Assembly (NCBI GenBank): GCA_027422505.1
Contig: JAPQWV010000759.1
Span: 124,001-188,000, forward strand
DNA: 64,000 nt
Direction: 5' to 3'
Source of the DNA: Craterostigma plantagineum
Lineage: Eukaryota; Streptophyta; Magnoliopsida; Lamiales; Linderniaceae
Below, one piece after another: positions 32,110-43,741 of the stretch. Made by a program: the position numbers and the translations under genes. The first letter of the stretch is position 1. The number at the start of each line of letters is the position of its first letter. The notes beneath the pieces are model-generated. The model was not told the DNA's origin, searched no databases, and worked only from the letters and a program-made list of their open reading frames with translations.

Positions 32110-32595
32110 TGTTAGGAAAAGGTATGAATGAAATTAATACTAAGAGGTATATTTGAAAGGGTGTACTAATTAAGCAAAAGGTTCTTTAATATAAAGATGT
32201 ATTTTTTCATGAATAGACACATGCAAAAGGACACTTCTCTTGGTATTGAAAACCTACACCTATAAATACCCCACATGAGTTATCATTGAAGATCATTCAA
32301 AAAGCATTAAAAATTCTCTACATTTCATTCATATCACTTGTGTTCTTGTTAGTCCCAAAGCAAGAGTATTTGTTCGTCGAAGTTTGGCGTATTTGAGATA
32401 CCGCTATATTCCAAACGTAAGTCGTTGTATCTCGGAGGCGTTTACCGTAAACCGTGGGTATTAGCGGGGTAATTTCGTCTTCAAGAGAGCGTGTATCACG
32501 TGCCTCGACTTGTGATTTGTTCACATCATTACCGCTGAAATTTATATTTGCTGCTTCGCTCGAAGATAAAGGCGCTAACCAACGGAGAACCAACA
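32110..32595 (+). repeat. Full 3' LTR (486 bp)
   Basis: TGTTAGGAAAAGG...GGAGAACCAACA, followed by TSD TACTC at 32596. It defines the LTR end missing from the 5' copy. Confidence 0.93.
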
Positions 32596-32734
32596 TACTC
32601 ATGCTTCAATGTATCCCATAATATTTAATTGAGATAATTTAAAAACTAAATATAATAAAATCATGAAAAACCCCACTATGATACACGTCATTCCACGATG
32701 ATTTATCCGCTATAAAATAGGTCTTTCTTGATAT

Positions 32735-33130
32735 AAAAATGTTAACACCGTGCAATATTGCACGGGCAATAAACTTGTTTATATATACGTATTATGTATA
32801 CGGATTGCTTTAAATGATACTACACGTGGTGTGATCATGTATGAACGTGTCCTTATCCGTATATATTGCTTTAAAGATGCAACGGATAGGTATAACATTA
32901 TTGCCGACGGAAAGAGGCTAGTTTCTTTATCATGTAGAAAACAAAAACGGGTGATAATGCATTGGAATTGAAAATGCTTATTTGGTTTAGTTGATTAGCA
33001 ATATTATTTTTCTTGAGTGTGTTCTATAAATTTTAGTTCTAAGAGTAGAAGACATCGATGTGGCAGCCATGGCATGTATATTGAATTTCAGATTCAAATC
33101 AATTCAGTTCAAGTTAAATAGGTCTATATG
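32735..33130. repeat. Dispersed repeat, related to 49650-50610
   Basis: Shared blocks in the same order and orientation: TCATGTATGAACGTGTCCTT (32836 and 49686), GATGAAAAGAGGCT-like, TGCATTGGAATTGA (32959 and about 50079) and CAAATTCAATTCA-like text near 33095 and 50575. A small palindrome CCGTGCAATATTGCACGGG is at about 32748. Family not identified. Confidence 0.6.
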
Positions 33131-33145
33131 TATATTATGGAGTTT

Positions 33146-33162
33146 GTGTGTGTGTGTGTGTG
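33146..33162. repeat. (GT)n microsatellite
   Basis: Run of GTGTGTGTGTGTGTG, about eight units. Confidence 0.9.
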
Positions 33163-33308
33163 ATATTTGCAAATTTAATTTCCGTAAAGCGTTTATTCTA
33201 CTAGATTTAAGTTTAAAAAGCGCATTCATCAAATATTTAAGCAAAATAATTTTAGTTTACAACAATTATATTTTGTTATTAATAAAACCAATGTTTGTAT
33301 CAAATTAG

Positions 33309-33479
33309 GTTGATGATGATGCATTTGACTTTGCAATCAAGGTTAAGGCGCTCAAGGTCTTTGCAGGGAGGTCACTTGATCAAATCTCATTTCCCGAACC
33401 ACCAAACACCTTGAGTGAGTCTATTACATGTGGACTTGTCCTTTGTGGTTTACCTAATGACGTACTTTGCAGGCGCTAG
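33309..33479 (+). pseudogene. Possible captured gene fragment, unidentified
   Basis: Following an acceptor-like CAAATTAG, a 57-codon open stretch starts VDDDAFDFAIKVKALKVF and continues GRSLDQISFPEPPNTLSE to TAG at 33477-33479. Its base composition is less AT-rich than the surroundings and codon-like. I do not recognise the protein. No neighbouring exon was found. Confidence 0.3.
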
Positions 33480-36386
33480 TAGTTCAGTCCCAAAGTTTCT
33501 TGGTCCAAAATCGGGGTACACCCGGTTACTGAAAAAAAAACAACTAAAATCAAGTTTGTCGTAAACCACAATCTTTCAACCGTAGATGATCATGAGTACA
33601 AACCCTAGATTCATATATTTAGTTGATGATAACGCCTCTTTTGATCCAACAATATTCACCTAAAATCTCATTAATCAAAGGTTAAAAATATCTCAAACCC
33701 GAAATAGAGAATGGAATTTCATCACTCTAAGGTTTTCGACCCAAAGGGAAGAGAACACCCATGGAAGGAAAAGAAAGCCTCAAGAAAGGGAACCCAGTTC
33801 CAAAAATGGAAGACATAAGCTCCCGCGAGGGAAAAATATTGAAAACTACAAATAACTTAAGGATGGAGATAATATTAAGAATGAATAATGAGCTCTCTTG
33901 ATACAAAATCAGATAAAGTTTAGTAAGTGAGAATTAACAGTCCTTGATTATTTGAATATGACGAAAGAACAGGAAATGAGCTCACAAAAATAAAAATAAA
34001 AGATAAACTATAAAATTAACACGGCAAATAAATAAAGACTCGGCACGATGGTAAGATGCAATTTAGCGAATACGAGTTGTGCGATCTGGACACGAAAAAA
34101 ATAAGATGAACCTATCTCCTTCGGATCACAACAAAGGATTTCTGAAACCATATCCCCTAAACTGAATGATGCGTTCGAATACTAGTAAGCACTAGATCTA
34201 GTGAAGCTCTCGTTTTTTTTTTTATTCTACTTACATCTACTACTAGCAAGAACTAGGTCTTTTTTCTATAGAATACTAGCAAGTACTAGGTCTAAACTTA
34301 AATACATAAAAGTATATAAAAAATTACCAGGCTCCTGTCAAATAAATTTTATATATAGAAACCTGATAGAAAGTTATTACACATAAATACCTCTATCTGG
34401 TTGAGAGTACTTTTCTAATATCGTTTGAGTATCTTTTTATATGTATACGACATACCATATTAAGTGTTTGTGTGAAACCTAATTTCTAAATATGTTGTGT
34501 GATACCTCTATAAGCATGGCATAACTTTTTTATGTATTATGTATCATAATATGCGTCTCTATTGTACATAAATTTCTTATGTGTAGCAATTTTATAAACT
34601 AGGTACCGCATGTAGGGCAATACTAACAAGAGAATATGATCTGGTATTTTTTTATACTTCGAAGAGTAAACTTACCCCATTTAATACTTATTTCTAGAAT
34701 TAATTATTTTTTAACCAATTAAATACTTGAAAAATCAATTCTGAATTCAAAGTTGTTCACCAATTTAACTGCTATCTATTGTTGGCGTGTTGTCATTGTC
34801 TATAAATTGCCATCTCGACTGAAATGCATGCATTGCATGTTATTTTATTTGTGGCTTTCTCTTTTACCGAAGGGTCACTTGCGCCGTCGTCGATAACTGA
34901 AACTGATAATAAGAAAAAATTGAGAAAGGTTTAAAGTAAATAAAATGTAGAGCCCTATCACATGAATGCGAGACCACGTGCTCTGCTGTAATGACATAGT
35001 CAAATTTAAATATTACTGTAAATTTCGATTCTTCAACACCAGTACCAGAGTTTATTTGTGTATTCAGAAATATTTATGTTATATGATCTTCTATTAAAAT
35101 AAAAATTTAAGAATATTTAATTTAAAGTTAATACAAGATCGCGATAGCTAATACATTGAAAATAACTTGATTAATTTTGTTGAATAATTCATCCAATTAA
35201 TGTCGTTGAATTTCATTGAAAAAATTAATAAATGAGATATTATTGAACTCATGTTATTACATAAATAACTTTGACATATTTCAACGGATGGCTTATAGCA
35301 TCTCAAATCAATAAACTCAATTGCAAACACAAACTAATTCTCAACGCAAAATACAGTAACCATTCTCCAACCGATAAACTCATTTTCAAACTCAAAGTAC
35401 TATTTTTGAAATATTACTTCTAGACAACTTTTACAATTTTTCAATATTGCCCACATATTTATAACTTCAAAAAACAAAATATTATTTTAATAACATATTA
35501 AACAAATAAATAAAAAGTATTGTTGGTAAATTTTATAATTCTAAAAGACTTTCTAAGTGTTTCTTATATATATTTTAATTAATTTTATTTTGTATAAGGA
35601 TACTTTAATTATTTAAAAATAAAATGACATCAAATGAAATTACTAAATATAGACCGCATATCTTGCGTTCAATCGCATCTATGCGTTTAGTGGAGGAGAG
35701 AGAAAGTACAAAATCCAATTCGGGATAGCTTTTTGTATTCGGTTGGAGTGATGTTGCGATTTTTTTTAGTTTTGTATTATGGTTGGAGATGGTCTTAGAA
35801 ATCATTATAAGATTTTGTGACCAAATTTGCCATTTCTTAATAAATTTCGTTTGAGAGAAAAAAAAAGAAACATGTATTGATAATGCATTTGGCAGTCTCT
35901 TGAAATAAAGAGTGCGTTTGATATGCTGAACTTGATGCAGACAGAAAAAAAGAAAGAAGAAAAATATATACGACACGCGAATTTTCTTTTGCTTGCTGAA
36001 TATTGAATATCAAACTCTCTTGGGAGAAGCGGTTCAACCATTTGTGACTTCGCTGCTATGAAGTCTGCACCGAAATCACGTGCTGCTTCTCGAGACTGAA
36101 GAGTTTGATCTTATCTACAAATGTATAGGTTTGATTACGAACAAATAACATCACAAGCTTTTAATTTATATCACACACAATTTTTTATTGATGCCTCTCT
36201 TGATACTTGATCAAGTCGCCAGATGTAAACGATTCCTATTAGTTTTGAATTCTAAACGACCTTAATTTTAAACAAAATAATTCAAGCTCCACACCTCCAC
36301 AATAATATCATTTATTATTCACTTTGCATTCAATAAATAAGCTCATTCACATACGCAAGTAGCCAAAAACACACTAACAGTAAACA
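33480..36386. other. Long AT-rich intergenic region
   Basis: Only short open frames, none protein-like. Contains a small repeat ACTAG(C/T)AAG(A/C/T)ACTAG at about 34181, 34238 and 34272. The last 300 bp should be upstream of the CXE gene. The AATAAATAAG at about 36330 is only a weak TATA candidate. Confidence 0.6.
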
Positions 36387-38387
36387 ATGGCTCAACCTCA
36401 ACACACTAACGACAACCCTCTCTCCTACTCCATCTTCATCATCTTCTTCCTCATCACAAGTGCATCAAAATCCCATCAACTCACATGGCAAGAAGCTTCG
36501 AAACCCTAGAAATCTCATGGAACGAAGATGGAAAAACCCTAAATCGAGCCGTCAAAATACCGATGGTCGACCCGACCCCTTACGAAGATACCACGCCGAC
36601 GCCGAAAGCTCTATCACAAGACATAAGGCTAGAAGCTCTCTCCGACGCCTACGTTCGCCTCTACATACCCTTAAATCCACCCAAGGACAAGAAACTCCCC
36701 TTGATTGTCTACTTCCACGGCGGAGAGTTTGCCATCTACAGTGCTTCCACGGTCATATTCCACAACTTCTGCAACGACATAGCTTCTCAGTTTCCTGCCG
36801 TCGTCGTCTCCATTGAGCACCGCTTGGCCCCTGAGCATCGTCTCCCCCGTTGCCTTCGAAGATGGTCTGAAAGGTATAGTAAGCTTGTTTATATATATAG
36901 TAAGCTTTATTTAAAATTAATTAATTAGTATAAAGTTAAATGTTTGGTTGGTGGATTTATATTAATCAGTCTGATGAATTGTATTTATCTGAACCGTATA
37001 CATTATTTAGATCTGTAATAATAAGCACATGCTATATGAATCAGCGGACCAAACACACTAATATAATAGGAGTTTTATGGTGCGATGCCCACCTTACGTG
37101 GGCACCTGTTGAGCACAGATTCATACCATGTCGACATGACACATCAATATTAGATGATATGTAACACTAATTAACACATTCTAGGGTCATTGATCGACAT
37201 ATCAGAAGATGATGTGGCATGTTTACGCTTTATGTGGCAGCTTATGTGATATTGATCTGTGGGCATAAACATACAACCGATTGTTGACTAATGACCCCTA
37301 GAATGTGTTAAGTAGTGTTACGTATCTAATAATGTTAATGTGGCGTGTCGACATGGCACGAATCAGTGCCACACGATAGGTGCCCACGTAAGGTGCTCAC
37401 ATAAGGTGAGCACCATAAAATTCCTAAAAATGATAGACACTAACATATAAAAATCATGCAGCACTAGACTGACATTATATAGAAATTAACTCTCAAAATT
37501 AGTGATAAAAATAATATGCCGAAGTCTTAGATTTAGTCTCACCACCACTTAATTTTGAAAGTTCTATCCGTACATCTCACACCCGAAATTCGCTGAACAG
37601 TACATTTTATGCCGGAACCCTAGTATTTGGGATGAAATTTGGGTTTTCGATATAAAATGTTTCATAAAATGCTTTATTTCGAAAGTTTATTCGTCTAACA
37701 TGTAACTTTACAACCCTAAATTACAGGACTAGAAAAAATTAACATACAGAGATATGCCCGCATGTCTTCGTATGTACAATAATGCTATACATAAATATTC
37801 TTACACAGAGGCCTATTCTGGGTTAGAGACCACGACAGGAAAAAGGAGGGCGCGACCCATGGATGGAATACGCCGACTTCACAAGAGTATTTCTCCTCGG
37901 AAGCAGCGCAGGTGCAAACATTGCCTACCAAGTTGGCCTAAACGCCGTAAATTACGACATGAGCCCATTAAAGATCAGTGGCATAATACTTAACCAGGCT
38001 TTCTTTGGCGGCGTGAAGCCCACCATTTCCGAGCTTAGGCTCAAAGATGATGTATATTTTCCCCTCTTGGTAAACCAATTTTTTTGGTCTTTAGCCCTTC
38101 CGAAGGGCGTCGACCGTGATCATGAATACAACAACCCACTGAGCACTTATGGCGATAAAATATTTCGCTTGCCTAAGATCTTCATAATGGGGGACTTCGG
38201 CGACCCTTTGAAGGAAAGGACTTTGCTGTTAGCTCAATATCTGGCTAGGCGTAGGATAAAAGTGACGACGAATTTTAGACTGGGTGGCTATCATGGGATT
38301 GAGTATATGAATAAGACGGCGGCGCAAGACCTTTATAATTCTATCAAGGGCTTCATCAATCGTTCAAGTGTTGGAAGTAACTGTTGA
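36387..38387 (+). pseudogene. Class-I carboxylesterase (CXE, GID1-like alpha/beta hydrolase), two exons, frameshifted
   Basis: CXE proteins hydrolyse small ester substrates and are usually soluble. Exon 1 (to 36873) holds ISWNEDGKTLNRAVKIP and the oxyanion motif HGGEF (usually HGGGF), ending in EDGLK after IEHRLAPEHRLP. Intron 36874-37810 (GT...AG; aaaG/GTATAG, ACAGAG/GC) rejoins as GLFWVRDH. Exon 2 has GSSAG (Ser nucleophile), GDFGDPL (Asp) and GGYHGIE (His), so the triad is present. Breaks: an extra C in the run at 36844-36848, a shift at the A run 37840-37844, and a probable shift between ATG 36387 (MAQPQHTNDNP) and 36485. The final Cys and stop codons come from the LTR starting at 38382. 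If the indels were sequencing errors the gene could be intact. Confidence 0.8.
37067..37426. mobile_element. 360-bp MITE with long (~130-bp) inverted repeats, in the CXE intron
   Basis: Ends TAGGAGTTTTATGGTGC and GCACCATAAAATTCCTA. The two arms are complementary over about 130 bp (CACCTTACGTGGGCACCT, CATGTCGACA, CACATTCTAGG). A related partial copy is at 63557-63805. The TSD is unclear. Long-TIR structure suggests a Mutator-like or foldback type. Confidence 0.8.
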
Positions 38388-40082
38388 CCTTTTTGGTCCA
38401 TGTGTGTTAGAGAGTTTTGATGGACAATGTAATTGTAATAACGTTAGGTATATAAATTAAGCAATTCGGTCTATGATCAATATAATGTCCAAATATATGA
38501 AAATACTCACACATGCATTGATTATGAGCTATAGATTGATAAAGTGTTGAATATTTGATTCGTATATGATTTGGTGATTAGTTGATGAGACTAGGTGATC
38601 GCATGTTATAGACAGCCCATGAGATAGGATATATCGTTCTGTGCTATGTATGGAAATTATGCATGAGATATCCTGTTGAGCTATATATGGAAAATATGCT
38701 GTTTATATATGGAAAGTGATATACCCGTTGATATTTGATTATTCCTGGACGAGAATCACATATACGATTATTGCATGCATTCCACTAAATTTAATGTACA
38801 ATATTGAATTAATATCTTTCCATATGCTGATTGGAATATTATATTTAGGAAAGATTTGCTTTGATTGACTTTGTGGATAAGATGCTACTAGATGGTATAC
38901 GCTTTAAACGGATGAGATCTCTGAAATAAGGAAAGTTCGGTCATGATTGATAAATTGAATTTAGTATGCTCTGATATTATTTATGTGCTAAACATGGTAA
39001 ATATATTGATTAAACGCTATGAGTTGTATATGAAAAACGTGCTGATGTGATGCTATCTCGTGTGATATATTTGGAAAGTGAATCTGGACTGATTACGCTA
39101 GAAACAGATAGCAGGGAATCACTTATGGAAAGTTCTGATATGGTTATTATATACGAAATGCTTGAATATGCTTGAGAACGAAACTGTGCTTTTATATGGA
39201 ATATAATCATGCTTAAATGTGGTATATGACCGTTGTGATGATTAATTAAGAGCATGATCTATATGGTATGATTGACTCGAATATTACATGGAAACTATAC
39301 TTGATTTGGTGATTATTATATGATTTGACTTTCCATGTAAAGTGCTGATTGAAAAGGATTATATATGAGCTGCACTTCAGATTTTCGAGAATAACTAAGA
39401 ATTTGCGAATATAAGCCTACGAGTGATATTTGAGCAGAAAGATACAGAGAGATTCCTGAGCCTTCCATTTGCCATAGCTTTCTGCCTACCTGAGCTTTAA
39501 CTTGCGATTCCATCACTGAGCGAGTGATTCATCTGATATTCCATCATCCCCTCCATATATTCTGTCTTCGGACGTGTTGTCTCGGACGTGAGCAATACCA
39601 AGGAGGCAAGGTCGACGTTTACGCACACGTGAAGGGAAGGACGAGTTCCGGGGCCCTTCGGTAGCGAGCTGTGTCTGTCGGGATCAAGGAGATTTCGAGG
39701 AACGAAACTCGGCGTGTGGTAACCTAGTGTGCCTAGTGTTCGACTTGTTTCGGTTGTGTATTGGGCTAATCAATCAGTTTTGTATCCAGCTATGGTGCAT
39801 TATAGTGATTGGTTAAACTCTTGGGGAGCAAACCCCAAGGAGAGAAGTAAACCCCAGTTGGGGATATAACCTCTATAAAAATCCTGTCTCGCATTTACTT
39901 TTCAGTTATTTCCTTTCGCTATGAGACAGACCCGACACACATCCGACGTAACTAGGATATATCAGGCATACTCGTCACAAGCACCAGTAGGCATATCTAA
40001 GTCACTACATTTAGGAAAAAGAAGAAGCATAAAATTTTTATAAGCCTAATTCACCACCCTCTTAGGCACATTTATATCTTCA
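38382..40082 (+). repeat. 5' LTR of the SIRE-like element
   Basis: TGTTGACCTTTTTGG...ATATCTTCA. It begins inside the last codons of the CXE coding frame. A proximal-promoter-like CCTCTATAAAAATCC lies at about 39870. Confidence 0.93.
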
Positions 40083-40084
40083 TT

Positions 40085-40096
40085 TGGTATCAGAGC
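40085..40096 (+). promoter_or_regulatory. Primer binding site TGGTATCAGAGC
   Basis: Two bases after the 5' LTR, TGGTATCAGAGC is complementary to the 3' end of initiator tRNA-Met, the standard copia primer. Confidence 0.95.
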
Positions 40097-40141
40097 GGGT
40101 TACTCAAACTACGGGCCTAACAAGCCTGAGCTAAAGATCTA

Positions 40142-41967
40142 ATGGCTTCTTCGAGTTTTGATGTTTTTGCAGAGGGACAATCCCATTCCAGGCAACCACT
40201 CTTCGATGGAACCAACTACGCCATATGGAAAAATCGGATGAAGGAATTCCTGCTTGCAACTGACTATGATCTGTGGGATATCATCACGACTGGACCTTAT
40301 ACTCCTATGAAGGTGGATGGAACTCCAAAGAAAGGTTCTGACTACGATGCAACAGACAAGCGAGGAATCTCCTTGAATGCCAAAGCAAAAAACATGATCG
40401 CCTGTGATCTTATAAGAGAAGAATACAATCGTGTGAGTTCATGCGAATCTGCCAAAGATATGTGGGACATGCTTCAAGTCACACATGAGGGAACCACTCG
40501 AGTTGTACAAGAAAGAATAGTTATGCTAACCCACCAATACGAGCTGTTCAAAATGGAGGACAACGAGACTATAAGCCACATGTATGCGAGATTCATGAAC
40601 ATCATCAACCAAATGTTCTCGTTGGGAAAGAAAATACCGGACGGAGAGAAAGTGCGAAAAATACCGAGATCTCTTCCAAGAGAATGGAATCCCAAAGTAA
40701 CAGCCATCTACGAAGCTAAGGATATGGACGAGTTATCTGTCTCGGAGCTGATCGGATCTCTAACCACATATGAAATGACTCAGATCTCCATGGAAGAAAA
40801 ACCACAAGTCAGGAATACCATTGCTTTCAACGCTGAACAGAAGGAATCTGATTCTGACGACGAAGAGACTGAGGAAGACATACTAGAGCAGATCGTCATG
40901 CTGACCAGAAAATTTGAAAAGTCCCGGATGAGAGGAAAGTTCAAAGGAAACTCCAAGTTCCAATCTAGAAACAGGGGAATATCGTCATCCGGGAACAATG
41001 TGTAAATATGCTTCAAGTGCAACAAGCCAGGCCACTTCGCCTCAAACTGCTCGTTGGAAAATGGTGACAAAAAGATAAAGAAGCAGAAAGCCATGGTCAC
41101 CAACTGGGAAGAGGCCGGAAGTGAAGAGGAGGAAGATCTCGCCTACATGGCCGATGATGATCAAGTATCTTCTTCATCCACTATTAAGAAAATACTCTTT
41201 CTAAATGAATTATATGCTTGGCAAGATAAATCTCATGATAGCGCTTCCTCAGTCCCTGAATTAGATGAAAAGGAAGAGATGTTTGAAATAATTCAAAACG
41301 CAGAAAGAAGGATTAAGTCGCTCAACTCACAAGTAAAGAGTCTGATTAGGCAACGAGATGACGTAGCTAGAGAGAAGCATCAAACATATCTAGAAAATGA
41401 GCGTCTGAAAGCCGAGTTAGAAACTCTTAAGGAAGAGAAAGTATTGTGTAATTGCGAAAAGCTTAGGAAGCAAGAAAATATATCTAGAGACATGTCTGTT
41501 CTTAAGGATTTCTTAGAAGAAAAATCTCGTACAATTGATAGACTTCTTGTAGGACAACAAAATCTCAACATGATACTCAGTCTTTCTAGACATGTTGGAA
41601 AAACAGGGATAGGATATTCCACAACACCTAAGCATGCTGCACCTTCACAAGATATTAGAAAGCCTAAATATTTTTCATGCGGCCGTCACGGTCATTATGC
41701 TAACAACTGTTTTTTGAAGAAAGCTGATAAATCTAGATATATCTGGAGGCCAAAGCAGGTTCCTAAGAATCAAAGTTCTAACACTGGCCCGCCTGTGTTT
41801 GTGAGATCACAGTCTGTGACAGATGATATATCATGTGTGAACAAGAGTTATTTTGCCACTGACCTTTTAGGACCCAATCGAAGTTGGGCACCTCAGAAAA
41901 GAACTGATTCATGCAGGTACAAAGAAGAAAATCCAGCAAGAAAAATAAGTGGTACCTCGACAGCGGG
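40142..41967 (+). pseudogene. SIRE-like gag, one in-frame stop
   Basis: ATG at 40142 (MASSSFDVFAEG), with LFDGTNYAIWKNRMKEFLL and a UBN2-type gag core to about 40990. TAA at 41003-41005 stops the frame exactly before the zinc knuckle CFKCNKPGHFASNC (41012-41053), but the same frame continues to the MITE. The second half has a coiled coil (about 41275-41560, NERLKAELETLKEEK) and a second, degenerate knuckle FSCGRHGHYANNC (first Cys lost, near 41675). Longer than typical copia gag, as is usual for SIRE-type elements. Confidence 0.9.
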
Positions 41968-42537
41968 TAGTACTGTCAAAACGGGCTGGCAGGGCGGGCC
42001 GGCCCGTACCCGCCAAAAGCCCGCCACTGGCGGGGCGGGGGCGGGTAAGCCCGCCTGCTGGCGGGCCTGGAAAACGAAGGCCCGCCCCGCCTGCAGGCGG
42101 GTAGCGGGCCTGGCGGGCTAAGCCCGCCAGTTATTAAAAAAAATAAAATAAAAAAGAAATTATTAAAAAATACGAAAAAGTAAAAAAAATAATTATAAAA
42201 ATTAGAAAAAATAATATAAAATTGAAAAAAAAAATAAGAAAATGAAGGAAAATATATCTAATACTTTTTAATATTAATCTATTTATGTTATTAATTACCT
42301 ATTATTATTATTATTATATATTTGTATTATTAAAAAATAAATAACATTATATTTTTTTATTATTCTGGCGGGCTAAGCCCGCGGGTAGCCCGCCCCGCCC
42401 TGCAAAGCCCGCACCCGCCGCGGGCTTACCCGCCCAGGCCCGCCTGAGGCGGGCCTAAAATTTCTGAGCCCGCCCCGCCAATTTGGCGGGGCGGGGCGGG
42501 CTGGCCCGCGGGCCCAAACCCGTTTTTGACAGCTCTA
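41968..42537. mobile_element. hAT-type MITE (570 bp) inserted at the protease DSG motif
   Basis: Starts TAGTACTGTCAAAACGGG and ends CCCGTTTTTGACAGCTCTA. It is flanked by exact 8-bp TSDs ACAGCGGG (41960-41967, 42538-42545). GC-rich subterminal arms with GGCGGGCTAAGCCCGC-like palindromes flank an AT-rich centre (42121-42365). 8-bp TSDs and TAG...CTGTCAAAA ends are hAT features; no transposase is encoded. Confidence 0.93.
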
Positions 42538-43145
42538 ACAGCGGGTGTTCCCACCATATGACAGCTGATATCAGTAAGTTTGTGTCGGTGAAAGCATATG
42601 ACGGAGGATATGTCTCCTATGCCGACAACACAAAAGCTAAGATTATTGGAGTTGGAACTGTTGGTAACACTTTACATACTACTATAGATGACGTATGGTT
42701 GGTTAAGAATCTAGAACATAACCTCATTAGCATTAGTCAACTATGCAATAAGGGTCATAAAGTTACTTTTGAAAATGATAAGTGTGTAGTTAGAAATAAT
42801 GACAAGGTACTATTCAGTGCATCCAGGGATAGAAATATCTATTGCATAACTCTTGATGATATCACTGACCAAAATGTCAAGTGTTTAGCAGTTACACAGG
42901 ACAACACCTGGTTATGGCACATACGCCTAGGACATGCCAATATGGAATTATTGTCTCATATCACAAGCAATGCACTGGTACGAGGTGTTCCTGACATAAA
43001 GTTCGTCAAGGACAAAACATGCAAGGCGTGCCAAATGGGCAAGCAGACCAAGACATCGTTCAAAGCAAAGAATGTGATATCTACATCCAGACCTCTGGAA
43101 TTACTACATCTCGACCTTATTGGTCCTGTTCAAACGATGTCTCTG
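42538..43145 (+). pseudogene. SIRE-like protease end, GAG-pre-integrase, integrase N-terminus
   Basis: After the MITE the frame reads SGCSHHMTADISKF, completing the protease DSG begun at 41957 (LDSG). It continues VWLVKNLEHNLISISQL, LWHIRLGHANMELLSH (GAG-pre-integrase) and the zinc-finger Cys pair CKACQMGKQ, then LLHLDLIGPVQTM. It is cut near 43140-43155, just after the first catalytic Asp. Confidence 0.9.
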
Positions 43146-43741
43146 CGAGTCTTCACTCTAAGGCATATCGTGTTTATAATAAGAGGAAGCTGACTGTTCA
43201 GAAATCCATACATGTTACTTTTGATGAGATACCTAACGCAGATGCTACTGATGAGGAAGGTATAGATTTGCCCTGTGCAGAATTACAGGTTACTAAAGAC
43301 GGTAAGGACGATATTCCCGAAGATGAAAATGTTGAGACACTAGAACCAGAAGCTGATGTGCTGCAACCTAGAAAATGGAAGCATGCTTCCAGTCATCCAA
43401 TAGATCAAGTAATAGGAAACATCACATCTGGAATTAAAACTCGAGCGACTGCACGAAATCAGGATACAGTGGAATCCCATGATGTACTGCTCTCAATGAT
43501 GGAACCTAAGACAGTCCATGAAGCCCTAGACGATATCTCTTGGGTCTCTGCCATGGAGGATGAGCTATCTCAGTTTGAAAAGAGCCATGTGTGGACACTC
43601 ATAGAGAGACCAGATGAAAAATCCATCATAGGAACCAAATGGGTCTTGCGCAACAAACTCGACGAACACGGTAAAGTCACTAGAAACAAAGCGAGGTTAG
43701 TTGCAAAAGGTTATTCCCAGGAGGAAGGTATTTTAAATTAA
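43146..43741 (+). pseudogene. SIRE-like integrase C-terminus to RT N-terminus, joined across a deletion
   Basis: The text jumps from GPVQTM to LHSKAYRVYNKR, which lies well beyond the DDE core, so the second Asp and the Glu are missing (roughly 0.8-0.9 kb lost, estimated from family length). The linker and RT start follow (MEPKTVHEALDDISWVSAM, TKWVLRNKLDEHG, KARLVAKGYSQEEGI). At 43725-43735 a second deletion removes the region that normally carries QMDVKSAFLNG. Confidence 0.88.

Larger units (their letters stand above)
27238..32595 (+). mobile_element. Ty1/copia retrotransposon with truncated 5' LTR
   Basis: A 5,358-bp element flanked by exact TSD TACTC (27233-27237, 32596-32600). The 3' LTR is 486 bp (32110-32595, TGTTAGG...ACCAACA). 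The 5' LTR keeps only its first 357 bp (27238-27594), with one mismatch to the 3' LTR (27529 T / 32401 C). The missing LTR end and the PBS were lost together, because no TGGTATCAGAGC-type site is seen before gag. Gag, protease, integrase, RT and RNase H are all recognisable but interrupted. It probably belongs to the Tork group of copia; this is tentative. Confidence 0.93.

Noticed and set aside
35605..36041. Overlapping minus-strand frames upstream of CXE
   Set aside because: Phe/Lys/Ser-rich AT-driven frames without conserved motifs.
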